NCBI GenBank assembly: GCA_902729315.2
Contig: LR746267.1
Span: forward strand, 2,928,886 to 2,992,885
Reading direction: 5' to 3'
DNA from: Spirodela intermedia
Lineage: Eukaryota > Streptophyta > Magnoliopsida > Alismatales > Araceae
Length of the DNA: 64,000 bases
Every line of letters starts with the position of its first letter. Position 1 is the stretch's first letter. Shown here one piece after another: positions 13,601 to 24,471 of this stretch. The notes beneath the pieces are model-generated. The model searched no databases. It saw nothing but the letters and a program-made list of their open reading frames with translations, and was not told where the DNA came from. Both the position numbers and the translations under genes were made by a program.

Positions 13601-14123
13601 GCCACACCAAATTATAAACTCCGACTTCAGAGCGGTCGTGCTCCATACACAAAAAAAATGCAATTTTCGGATGTATCTGAGTCTAGTGTCAAGGAACAAA
13701 CGGGTTGATTCGCACCGGGATGATGAAGGCCAGGGTTTTCCCTGACCCTGTTTTTGCGGCGCCAAGAACGTCACGGCCGCAGAGCGAGTGGGGGAGGGAC
13801 GCCCGCTGGATGTCGCTCATCTCCACGTACTTGGGCTTCAATCCGTCCTTGGTTTTCTGAGACAGCGGTAGCTGTCTGAACCATTTGCAACCCGCATAGG
13901 TGGAGAACTCCCCATCGGCGGTGCGGCCAACTGCGGCATCGGCGGGAGGGTGGGGGAAGGAGAGCGGGTTCGTTCCATTGTCGGGCTTCTGCGCCTCGAT
14001 CCACTCCTCCAGTAGAGCTATCTCCTGGACCTCTGAGAGGCGCTTCTGCTTGCGGTCACCACGGTTACTCTTCTTCCACACCTTCCTCTCCTTCCCGGGC
14101 TCTCCGGGAAGTTCTTTTGCCAT
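10194..14123 (-). CDS. RH32: DEAD-box ATP-dependent RNA helicase 32 (DBP4/DDX10 type)
   Basis: Nucleolar RNA helicase of the DBP4/DDX10 family, which acts in small-subunit ribosome assembly. Exons (minus): 13716-14123, 13270-13545, 12622-12945, 11960-12148, 11710-11871, 11134-11549, 10867-11033 and 10194-10531. Phases are consistent and give 759 residues, close to my memory of plant RH32. Visible motifs: [10 protein letters not shown] 121-130 (motif I), PTKELAGQ 159-166 (Ia, Lys where Arg is usual), TPGR 208-211, DEAD 233-236, SAT 264-266, HGRM near 357, [10 protein letters not shown] 381-390 and HRVGRTAR 411-418. The C-terminal part has the RH32-typical segment around [20 protein letters not shown], then a Lys-rich and an acidic Glu/Ser-Asp tail. 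A telo-box-type TTAGGGTTT sits at 14166-14174 just upstream, as expected for ribosome-biogenesis genes. The intron at 12946-13269 is a tandem repeat, described separately. Confidence 0.96.
10605..10683. repeat. (TCA)n microsatellite in the last RH32 intron
   Basis: A TCA/ATC trinucleotide array of about 70 bases followed by a short TAG run, inside the intron between RH32 exons 7 and 8 (10532-10866). It creates long His/Ile/Met-like open frames that are not genes. Confidence 0.9.
12945..13250. repeat. 76-78 bp minisatellite filling an RH32 intron
   Basis: Four diverged tandem units start near 12945, 13023, 13099 and 13175, with spacing 78, 76 and 76. They occupy nearly the whole intron 12946-13269. 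Each unit holds a block close to GAAATGATAAGAAATAATC and a CCTGTCGCAT-like edge. On the gene strand that edge reads as a pyrimidine-poor ...GCGACAG, so the first unit coincides with the true splice acceptor and the others carry copies of it. Confidence 0.85.
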
Positions 14124-14174
14124 ACTTCGATTCTTTCCCCTTTCCTTCGGCGCCGGCCGTTTGTCTTAGGGTTT

Positions 14175-14894
14175 TGGAGCAGTCTATGTAGAAACCCACG
14201 ACCCCCACACCTTCAAAACCTGCGTCAGTCCGTCGCCATTCATGGACGGGGGGCTATCATAGACAAAAAGTTACTCTATCCACAGAAAAATACGCGTAGA
14301 GTTTCACAGAAAGAAAATTCATCGATGACTGCTTAAATTATTTTTTTGCACAGATCACTGTTTCTATTTTTATATATATTGGTATAAAATATTATAAAAG
14401 TTATTTAATATTAGAGATGAGTTAATTCTATTAAACAGTAAAACAATTCATTAATTTCTATCTCACCCCTGTTCAGCAATAGTTCTTTGATTACTGATTA
14501 CTGAGGCAGCAACTTCCATCCCTCCCAATCTTTGATGGGTCAAATCTTCAAAGGGATACTATTGGCTTCCGTTTAAGATGAGCTTCCACTTCTACACAAA
14601 CCATGTTGATTTTGAATCATATATTCTTGATATTTGAATACAATGATTTATTTATGTCAAAACATAGTTTTTTTTCTTTTTATTCATATATCTTGCTTCA
14701 TTGTAAATACACTAATCTGACTACAACTAATATGAATTTAGCCATTTTTTCCAAAATCATGAAAAATCTAATTTTTTTCCATGATAGAGATCCCAAATAT
14801 CGGCATTTTCATCTACAAAGTGGTATCATATATTCCCAGAGGCATCCTTGAAGATCTGAGAATTAAGTGTTATGATCTTATTAAATTATAATAC
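14175..14894. other. Intergenic spacer upstream of RH32
   Basis: The RH32 promoter lies at the left. The rest is AT-rich with no supported gene; it leads into the copia relic at about 14.9 kb. Confidence 0.4.
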
Positions 14895-15400
14895 ATGAAC
14901 AAATCAACTATTAGCATAGTTCATAATTCGGTACAAGATGATCATACCAAACATGTTGAGATAAATTGATACCTCATCAAGTAGAAGCTAAGAAGTGACT
15001 CATCTGTGCTCACCATATTTCAACTCATGATTAATTGGTGAATATACTTGCCATGTGATTAAACTGTTCTACATTGCATAGGCTCATATCTTTGATAACA
15101 TTAATTTATCAACTTGAGGGGGTATGTTGAAACACATATTTTCTTTTCATTCATCCAATTCAATTTAAGTGAGACCCATGCAATTAGATCAAATACAGTT
15201 ACTAGAGTCATATATAAATTAGTCAAGTTCGACCACAAGTGATATGATTTTTTTCTCATCTTTCCCATATCCATCTCTCTTGACAACGTTTCTCTGAAGA
15301 CTTAGGGTTTCATCTGTAACAATTTTCTATCGCATAAAACACATAAAATAAATAACTCATAAAAGGATCATTTTCAATACAATTTTTTACTCTAATTCTG
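14895..15400 (+). mobile_element. Decayed Ty1/copia 3' end: RNase H tail, polypurine tract, partial LTR
   Basis: From about 14909 one frame reads ISIVHNSVQDDHTKHVEIN and, after a shift, LICAHHIST...LVNILA. This matches the end of copia RNase H (family pattern: S-I-hydrophobic-NP-x-H-x-R-TKH-I-E, then LI-P-V-T-QLADILTK). It is followed at 15112-15121 by the purine tract AACTTGAGGGGG and then TGTTGAAAC, the expected start of a 3' LTR near 15126. Stops and frameshifts show it is dead. The right LTR boundary is not determined. Identification rests on motif reading only. Confidence 0.6.
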
Positions 15401-17270
15401 TGCACAGTTGAGCAAACCTTGTCGACTAACTTCTTTAAAATATATGTTAATTAGTAATCTGGCATTCTCCAACACAATCTCTTATAAAAGAATCAACATC
15501 AATCATGCTATTTCCTCACTATCTCCGGCATTCTAAACACAATTTATAATATCCCCTTTATCTATTTGTCAACAATGAAGATCTGAGTGAACGTGGGTCC
15601 CCAAGATGATGAGATGATGAAGAGTAAGCCATTTCTCTTCTGGCTCCATGCCCAGCCCCGACCTTCTCCTATGGTGACTCACCTCGAAATTATCCTGCAC
15701 AAAATGGTCAACTCAGAGATGCCAAGAACAGTTTTCAGAAGAGAAATTAGCATGGTGAAGATGCTGCCGTACTAACTATCTTTGCAGATAGCATGAGCTT
15801 GAATACATTTTAAGTAGTCCAACTAGTAAATTAGTTTCTCTGCAACCATGTTCACCATCAGTATGCTATTAATAAATATATATATATATATATCAATGTC
15901 CCCACAAGCAATTGTCTGATGACAAGGAAAAGATTGATGACGATACTGAATTAGCTTGGTCATCATCCACTGCAGTGAGGTCATTTGACCGACACTGATC
16001 ATATTCCTAAAAGAGAAAATAACCATAAGCTTTATTGTATGGCGTTGACTGGAGTTAGTTTTGCTAAAATGATATTAATGTATAGATTTCAATGGGTAAG
16101 TGTACTGAAGATTCAATCCCAAGCATTCCAATCGCACTACCAGACTAACTAGAATGACAGGCAGATTATATTTTTGAAGCCGGTTATCAAACAATTCATT
16201 CCAACTTTTAGATAAATTCAGAACTACAAGTACATCAGAAGCGACAGTAATAAAATCCCTCTGAATACGTACTCACTGTCTTTATGAGAAAAGGCATTCG
16301 ATCATTAGGCTTACGCACATTATTACTATTTTTGACATCATACAACATCTTATTGAATGTAACAAAAACAGTATGATCACGAAGCATTTCAGAAGCTACT
16401 CTCACTTTAAGCCAAATATATCACCATCTACTTCATTTATTAAAAATAGATATTTAATGGAAACGGTCTCTGTGAAGGATCCCCGTATTTATAACAAATA
16501 CATTCATTTTAATGGCTAGCAGCAGTGCAGCCACACTTTGGCTCTGAGTTTTCTGAAGATAAATTTGCAAGGACCTTATGAGCAATAAAAATAATTCGAC
16601 AATCCATCATGGAAAGATAACCAAATTCCCAAATATCTCAGTTGGGAAGTGTTTCTGATGGTAGTAAAACCCACAATTCGTTAAAGATGGGAAGATCACA
16701 TAGCACATGGACATGGACAGTTTTAAATACCAAAAATAAAGGAAGAGAATCCCTTAGCACACCATAGAGCACCAAAGAAATCAAAAGTCACTGTTCCAGC
16801 AAGGTTCTAGATCAGTGGTCGCCCATTGAATAACACCATCAAAGAGCCGCCATGATCAGTATTTAGGAGATTACAACACTCCGATGCACTCAACTGGAGC
16901 AGAAAGCTATAAGTTTTCTTTTATCAATTAATAAATACCCATGCTCCAAGAGCTCAAGGCCTGTGATGCTACCCAGACCTACTAAAGCAATATGTCTCGT
17001 GAAATCAGACTAATTGGAAGACATTAATATTGATCCACGATAGCAGATGGGAGCCGCACTATCTCTTTTCTGCTTAACAAGAAATGCTCGTATGTTCAGG
17101 ATGTCTCTATCTCTGCATCTTCAACATAATGCTTCACACATTTACATGGAACTGTAGACGAAAATGACAGAAGACTAAAAACTTCTAAATTTGGTAAAGT
17201 ACTGTTTAATATAACCAAAGGTAGCAATGCATGTCAAATAAACCGAAGACTTAAATTTTTACCTGATGAC
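15401..17270. other. Intergenic spacer downstream of IMP1
   Basis: AT-rich sequence with a (TA)n run near 15878-15893. No frame resembles a known protein. The IMP1 3'UTR should lie at the right end. The left part may be the rest of the copia LTR. Confidence 0.4.
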
Positions 17271-18291
17271 TCACCCGCCTTTATTTAGTAATCCAAAACC
17301 CTCAGGTGGCCATACCTAAAAGCAACACAACAGATGACATGATGACATCAGTTACATGAGACCATAGTCGAACAGGATATTGTCTTCAAAAATATATAAT
17401 GGCAGAGATGATGCTCACTCTGCAAAAGGCCTTTCCTTTAATGAGGGCATAAGGCACCGAGCCAAAGTGCCGTGAGTCCCTTGAGAGAAGCGGGTTATCC
17501 CCTGTCACCCAAACATGGTCCTTTGGTACCTGCAAATTATATAAATTATAAGACAGGAACTATAAAACAAAATACCACACAGTTTGCCCTGTTCTACTTA
17601 CAACTAGGGTTCTTGGCATAGATCTTTCCCCGTGGACAGGGTTGACTAAGAACGTGACTGAATCTCCCTCTAAGCCTGTCACCCGTTTCGTTACAATCTT
17701 CTTGGGGTCTTCTGGCGATTGAATGAGAACCACATCCCCAATACTGACATTCCCAAGATGGGTAGATACTCGATCCACTAAAAGCACATCTCCTGATAAA
17801 TTTAATGTAGGGAGCATGCTGGGGCCATGCACCTACATTCAGATACACCATCTTTTAGGGCGACGAGTTAATGTAGAAATGGTGACAGTAACATCACATT
17901 CATGTCAATGACCGGTCTAAAATTTCCGTATCCACATGAAAAAGGAGAAAGAAAATGTGTGGCCATCTTTTCATACACCAAACAAGGAAAAGATCATCCA
18001 CGATCCCTTTGAAACCAACAGGAAACCTATGCAGCAGGATGGATCTACGTGAAATAAGATAAGGTTGGTGGCAATTCGGAAGCATTGAAGGAAATGATAT
18101 AGCAGAATAAGAGAGGCGTGATTTACCAGAGCTACACCAAATACATAATTGTTGGTAACATGGATAAAGCACGCAAATTTAGCTACCAGAAAGCATCTAC
18201 CAACTGCCTCACTGGAAATGCTCTGCCATGGTATGTTTCTGATCCGATGTGGGACGCTTCTCGCCCAAAAACCAAAATTTGTCCAGGCCAT
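17271..18291 (-). CDS. IMP1: Mitochondrial inner membrane protease subunit 1 (S26 family)
   Basis: Signal-peptidase-like Ser/Lys protease that removes bipartite presequences at the outer face of the mitochondrial inner membrane. Exons (minus): 18127-18291, 17602-17832, 17419-17529 and 17271-17315. Phases agree and give 183 residues, a normal length for eukaryotic IMP1. Residues about 30-55 form the single membrane segment. The catalytic Ser lies in HGPSMLPT at the start of exon 2 (residue 60), and the general-base Lys in KIVTKRV near residue 105. GDN and SRDSRHFGSVP (box E) are in exon 3, and the protein ends ...VWPPEGFGLLNKGG. I chose the ATG at 18291 because it precedes the conserved N-terminal helix; an in-frame ATG further upstream would add a long unconserved leader. 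Splice sites follow GT-AG. Confidence 0.94.
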
Positions 18292-20199
18292 GAGGGTTAC
18301 GTGCCTGCCTACGAATTCTCCCTCCGCTCTTTCTCCGTAGAAAAACTGCAGAATACCATTAGATGGAACACTCTCATTCAGTCTATGGGAAATGACCATG
18401 ATACCCACTTTTGAAACAAGTATTTAAAGAATGGTGATGTGAAAAATGCTGAAACGGAATACAATAAATTTAAAATATACAGTGAAAACATTCCATAGAT
18501 ACAGTACCCAGTGGATCCGTTTACGGTAAAGTAGACAAGTATCCATTTTTTCTCTGATGATATATGAACAATGTATTTTTTATTGAGCTCAGAGAAAAAT
18601 AATTATAGAAAGCGTTTCATCATTAGTCATCTAAGGTCAATCTTTCTGATGAATGAGAACATATTCATCTAAGGAACGTATAACTCCCAGTAAATAAAAA
18701 ATAATCTTGGTGATAAACAGTGAAGTATATTCATTTTTACAAATATGTTTAGATAAGCCACCTCCAAAAAAAAAGTTGAAATATCCCCACGTTAATAACC
18801 CAAATCCAAAGTTACTAGGTAAGTGGAATTAGCATGAATTATTTTTTCATCATAAGGGGATTGAAAAAACTTAAGCTTTATAATAATCCCAACAAAATGA
18901 GCTGGCAACAAGGTTTACCTTGACAAATACGAGAAAATACAGTATTTCATGACTAGCTATAATGGCTGATTATTCAGATTAAGTATCCACTTTACTTCTT
19001 TAACGTTCTTCTGCTCAAGAGACTGCCAAATCAGACATCAATGGTAGTCTAGCATAATTGTAAATGATATTCAAATGGTGCACTCTGATGGGAAGAGGAG
19101 GTGCGCAATGCTAACGTGAAATAGTCAAAGATGTTTTCCATGAAAATTAAATGATTAAAGAGTGGGTAGGAAATAGTTATAAAAGGCGCCAGCAGAAATC
19201 GTTGACTCTGTAAAACCATAGATTGGGCTAAAATGGATGCAGACATCAATTATGATCAGAAAAACCAAGAACAATATACTTCTTGTGTTAAATAATGAAT
19301 CTGAAGAGATGAGTTTACAAGGCTTGGACAGGAGAGGAAGGCGATTCAAATAGTGTCATACTTTTCACGAAAAAGGAAAGACCACAATAATGAAAAGATA
19401 ACACAAAGTCCAAGAAAAACAAGCACAATGTCACGGATTTTGAGTAGAAACACTTGAATCGAGAGTATCAATGAAGCAGATTTCTAGATAGTTTCTGAAA
19501 TACAGAGACAAATGTTTGATTTGTGATGAAGGAACAACAATCTGATGTTAGATCAGCAAGATTGCTTCCCCTCTATTTGATGTCAGGACCAAGTTTCGAG
19601 AGAAAACCATGTTCACATGCGAGATGATATGGAATTCCGGCCAATTGTCTCAAAGAATCAGTCAACAAGTGGAGGTCTGCATTGTCAACGAAATCTTAGT
19701 AGATGAATACGAAAGTATAGCGTACTCTTGATGTTCTATAAACGGTCATCAGTGTAGTATTAAACCTTTGAAATGCAGTTCCCAGAGCATCCCAAATCTG
19801 ACATGAACTGACACTCACTCACACATCTCTCAAGTCACTTGAAGGACATAGCCTCATGGCTGGGAGGTTAACCTGTCCAAGGGGAAGAGTATCTAACAAC
19901 AAACTCCGATTCACTTGAAATTAACCTCTTTTAAAAATCCCCAGCAGCAACCTACCACTGGAGTCATCCATCGGCGATCATTACTGTCTAGTGGAAGAAG
20001 TCTGCACTGACAAGCGTACATGGCCAGTGCCAAAGGGTCTAGATTCATTCATGACCATTCCCATCAAGCGGGAGAAGTCCATGCCCGCAAGTAAACATGG
20101 ATAATAACAAAGAATCTATGGAAACCTACACCCGCTGTTCCCACTCAAACATTGCCGAACGCAGGAGCACTGTACAAGGACATTTCAAGAGGAAGAAGA
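18292..20199. other. Intergenic spacer upstream of IMP1
   Basis: AT-rich sequence between the IMP1 start and the decayed MNM1-like copy. The IMP1 promoter should lie at the left end. I see no supported gene, RNA or element. Confidence 0.4.
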
Positions 20200-20640
20200 A
20201 AATGTGACAATCATTGATTTCGAAGCATTTGAGGGCTTCACTAGCCCAACCTGGTTTTGAAAAAACTCCTTCAGCCTGCTGCTTGAGACTTTTGTCTGTG
20301 AAACTCCAATCACTGGGTTCATGTCACCAGCAACCTAGAGGAGATCGGCAGGGGCCCGAAATCAGCAGCTTCCTTAGATCCAGAAGCTTCATCTTGTGAG
20401 GTTTCAGCAACCCGTCTTGGATAAATGGCGATCTCAAAGACTTTGAGCGGCAGTCTGGTAATCAGATGGCTCTGCCGATCATTTAAGCCCTCAAGTTTCA
20501 GTCCAGGAAGATTCAGCAGCAGCTTTAGCATCATCAACAACCTCCTCATCAGTCAAGGAAGCCTTGCCTGGGTCCTCAGATGCTAACACGAAGCTTTGGC
20601 TGAGAGAGATTAAGAAAAAGGGAAATACCTCTACTTTGAC
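20200..20640 (-). pseudogene. Decayed coding remnant of an MNM1-like AT-hook gene
   Basis: On the minus strand this stretch reads as broken Ala/Glu/Asp-rich protein, for example DEEVVDDAKAAAESSWTET followed by a stop, and DEASGSKEAADFGP. It resembles the acidic repeat region of the intact gene at 24472-26598, and short DNA matches occur around 25040-25240 (ctgccgat, tcatcagcagcctcctc-like). It lies on the same strand and at the same relative order as the duplicated 5' region that follows (20.9-23.1 kb). I infer a truncated tandem duplicate that has lost its start, AT-hook and FVGQVVSG domain. An alignment is needed to confirm that the coding part is homologous rather than merely low-complexity. 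Confidence 0.45.
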
Positions 20641-20939
20641 CAAATCGAGATTTGCCAGGATCCACACACCCTCTTCCGACTGAAATCAATTGAACTGACC
20701 AATGCAGCACTGAAATCGAGTCAGAACACAAGCTAACTGAGAATCAGACTGGAAAAGATTCTGTCAGGGAGGGCTGCTGAAAGCCGAAACTGCTCTTTGC
20801 CACTTCTTATCAGATTGTCCTTGCACACAACAGCTGCATTCACTCTGAAGCATTGGAGAGGAAACAACAGATGAGGATTCTCCAGATCGTTCAGCATCAG
20901 ACGTACTCACTTCTGTAGTTTTGTAGACTTCTCCCACTA

Positions 20940-23060
20940 GATGAGAACAGCCCTAAATGGATGAAGCCATTGATACACTTGGTCTTTGTGCCTAATCAGA
21001 CGGAACAAGCCTTTCTAGTCTAGCATGCCGTTGTTACGTTGAAGGCGTATCCTTACTTTTGACTAGTGCGAGGAAAAACCCTTTAAGTTCGAACATTACA
21101 CAGTTCAGACAATAGAAAACATTAAATGCTTCACTTCATCACAACCATTAAATATCAACTAGCAATTCTTCCAAGAAAAGTGATCCCTTGTGGAGAAAAA
21201 CAAACCCCAGCTGTATCTTAAAAAATGAATTTTTGAACTGATTTAATACGCACTCATCCAAATCCCCAAGGATGGTGGAGCAAATCTATAGCTATGGTGT
21301 TTTCTTGATTTTTTTCATTTTTTATGTTCTAGCAAACGGAAACAGCTTTAGATCACTCGCCAATCTAAATTTAAAGATGGGAAGGACATGTTCAATGGGC
21401 TTTATGATGGTTAAAAACCCAAAAAGGAAAATACACCCACATATGGCAAAGATTGAAGAACACAGTATGTTCTCCAACTCTGAAGCAATGGGCATGAAGA
21501 AGTACAAAGAAACATGGCGAAGAACATGGATGTCTTCGCATGTCCCACTCTGTTAGCTTTAACATTTGAAATTAGCTGAAGGAGAATTGTCAGATGAAGA
21601 TTATACGTTGATTCTGCTTGTGGAAGACAACCAGCGGACTGTACTAGCTCTGAACATGATCATGATAATGGTGGTAGTGATCGTTGTTCGCTGAAAAACT
21701 TGAATAGACCGTAAGACTCCATCTTCTGTAGAAAAAAGCTACGGGGGAGAGTAGAGCAGTGGCAAAGGAGAGATCAACAAGGATCTGATCAAGATCGTCA
21801 ATTCAAAATGCATCACAAGTTGCCCATCAGAGGCTAAACCACTAGTATATAGAGATGATCAACAACTAACCAAGTCAATGAAAGATCATTTTCCTAGGAT
21901 GTATGACAAGTAAAAACGATGAAGAGCAAAACAACGGCAAATGGGCCATCCTAAATTAGAGATATTCGTGAAACAACAGTTAGAGATGATCAAATGGGCC
22001 ATCTTAGATTCGGATTTCCAGAGCAAAAACACAGCAAGATATTCGTGAAACAACAGTTAGAGATGATCAAATGGGCCATCTTAAATTCGGATTTACAGAG
22101 CAAGATATTCGTGAAACAACAGTTAGAGATGATCAAATGGGCCATCTTAAATTCGGATTTACAGAGCAAGATATTCGTGAAACAACAGTTAGAGATCATC
22201 AAATAGGCCATCTTAAATTCGGATTTAGAGAGCAAAAACACAGCAAGATATGCGTGAAACAACAGTTAGAGATGATCATAGGTACCTTGGAGTTTATACA
22301 CTACGGAATTTACCTCGGAATTATAAAGAAGAACATGACCTATGAATTTCCTAGGTAGTTTACCACCACAAATAAATACCCAAATTAGCAGACCCCACTG
22401 CCCGCCATCCTGGTCCGTTCTACATGGGCCCTTGCTCGAACACACAAATCTACCGTCCGTGAAACGTTCACAGGACCATATCCCTCACACAGAATACAGA
22501 AAGAACACCAAAAAATAACTTCCGAACAGCTATGAACAAGACCATACGATAGAACACGCGACATTCTGCACCCTGATGCTTGATCATCGTAGATACAGCA
22601 TCAAGCAGGCCATCGTCATCTTCCCGTCACCCAATAATCCGAGAAAAGGAAACTGTTGATCGTACAGTTTCACAGAGACCCACTACTCGATCGAGCATAT
22701 CGACGAGACCAAAAATCACGGAGCAACAAAGGTCAGCCTCCCCACGAGAGGAGGGAAGTAGAGAACGCGTTGTAGCTTCTCCTCCTCAACGTAGCAACAC
22801 GAAGAAGGTTAGGGAGAACACCTGGGTGAGGAAAGAAAATACGACAGAGCTCAGAAAGAGGACCCACCTGGGTGAGGAAAGAAGCCCTAGCGTCTTCCTT
22901 CTCGCTCGCATCCGCCCGGTCTACCCTCCTCGGCGATTCCGAAAAACCTTAGTTTTTCCGGCCAATGCAGGTCGTAAACACAGACAGATTAGGAGATTAG
23001 AGAGGGGAGAGAGGCCATCGCCAACACTAACCTTGCCCGGATGGAACGAACATCCACTGA
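20940..23060 (-). repeat. Tandem duplicate (copy A) of the MNM1-like 5' region
   Basis: Direct-orientation copy of about 26.7-29.88 kb. Matches seen by eye: 21.05-21.23 with 26.69-26.90; 21.43-21.95 with 27.53-28.03; 22.37-23.06 with 29.19-29.88. In the last pair the probable first exon (CCCTAG...TTCCTTCTCGCT) and the conserved donor (CAG|GTGGGTCCTC, minus strand, near 22867) are both kept. Copy A lacks about 1 kb that copy B has at 28.03-29.0. It may still be a transcribed noncoding locus, since its promoter-proximal part is preserved. Confidence 0.75.
21961..22277. repeat. 66/77-bp minisatellite, 4.5 units
   Basis: Nearly identical units start with GATATTCGTGAAACAACAG at 21961, 22038, 22104, 22170 and 22247 (the last with one change). 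Spacings are 77, 66, 66 and 77; the two lengths differ by an 11-base AAAACACAGCA-like insert. Units share the GATCAAATGGGCCATC core. The equivalent place in copy B (about 29000-29062) has a single diverged unit, so the array expanded after or during the duplication. Confidence 0.93.
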
Positions 23061-23860
23061 GATTCAGCCACCCCTGAAGTCTAATTTAGAGAACATATTG
23101 AGCCCATGCATCTGAACTCAAATATATTGTCATTTTTGGTATATAAATATATAAAAAATGACCTAATCTGTTCATACTCTGTGATGAACTATTAAAAAAA
23201 AGTGTTCATACAACATGATTGATCTTTGCTGAAACGGCATGAATTGCGGCAATTTCTTTGTTTATTAGCCGCGAAAAATCAGGGTCGATGATCAATGAGA
23301 ACAGACCCAGCGGACTACTTTCGTGAAAGTGTGGAGGGATTCAAGTCAAAACCCATGAAACAGAACCAGTAATCTCTAACATGGCGAAAATTGTGCATTA
23401 TTTTTTTATTATAGAAAGTGATTAGCATTTATTTCTTGGAACAAAGTTTACATAAATCCCCGAGATAAATGAAGCTCAGAAAATCTTCCAAGGTTATCAG
23501 TAAATGGGAACAAGTATAACATTTTTTTTATTTCGTAAGAGGACTGGAAATAATTTCTATATTTTTTAATAACCAAATAAAAAATGAGTCCGGAATAAAA
23601 TTCAACTCAATTAGAATGAGAAAGTGCGGAAGAACATCAAATCCGGCAACCAATTTGAGGTATTTTTATAAGTTGATGGATAGGTCTTGCAGAACCCGTC
23701 TAGCATCCTTCGGAATTTCATCTCATTTAGGAGATGATTCAACCCTAAATGACAAGGAAGAAAATTCAGAATCTGAACAATTGGGGTTCTACAACGCAGA
23801 GGTGTGCCCATTTTTTTCATTCTCTCTAGGTCCAGGATTTTTGAATAATTTTCATGAATC
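23061..23860. other. Spacer between copy A and the MNM1-like 3' flank
   Basis: AT-rich sequence with no supported gene. The right end contains what looks like a partial, more diverged unit of the 154-bp repeat that follows. Confidence 0.4.
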
Positions 23861-23877
23861 TAGGCCCCTGAGCTGGG

Positions 23878-24335
23878 GTTGACTTTTTCACTACTTGATG
23901 GTCTGCAAAAGTCTACCACAGAATTTCAACAACCAAGCACACCCCATCTAACCTTCATGAAACCTCATAGAATTCGAGGCGGGTCAGACCACCACGGTAA
24001 TAGAAACTGGGATCGGCGAGGTTCACTCCTATTAACATTTTCACAACTTGATGCTGCCTTCAAAAGTCAACCCCACAACGCCAACCATCGAGGATTCCCC
24101 GTCTAACCCTCATGAAACCTCGGAGAATTCGAGACGGGTCATACTTCCCCGGTCTGAGAACTGGGCTTGGCGAGGTCCACTCCTACTGACTTTTTCACAA
24201 ATTGGTGGTCTTCAAAAGTCATCCCCAGAATGCCAACAACCAAGCACACACCATCTCACTCTCATGAAAGCTCGTAGAACTCGAGGTGTGTCAGACTTCC
24301 CCGGTCAACACCCGTCTTCCCAGAAAGCAATCACA
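23878..24335. repeat. ~154-bp tandem repeat, three units
   Basis: Units begin near 23881, 24034 and 24188 with GACTTTTTCAC-like starts and share TCAAAAGTC, CATGAAACCTC and GAATTCGAG-type blocks. Divergence between units is moderate. The array lies just downstream of the MNM1-like coding region, possibly in its 3' flank or UTR. Confidence 0.85.
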
Positions 24336-24471
24336 AGCCCCCAATAAGAAGAACAAAAACCAGAGACAGTTCGTGTAAAGATTCGAATTCATAGTGTAGA
24401 TGCCTCCATTCATTCAGGACTCACAACCTTCAACCCATCCCCGCCGAAAAAGGAAAGGAAAAATGGCAGAT

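Noticed and set aside
21961-22277. Regular repeats resembling a CRISPR-like array.
   Set aside because: Repeats are contiguous, without unique spacers, and lie in a plant nuclear context; this is a minisatellite.
22580-23077. A 165-codon Arg/Ser/Pro-rich open frame.
   Set aside because: It runs opposite to the inferred first-exon region of the duplicated MNM1-like 5' part, is not kept open in copy B, and has no domain.
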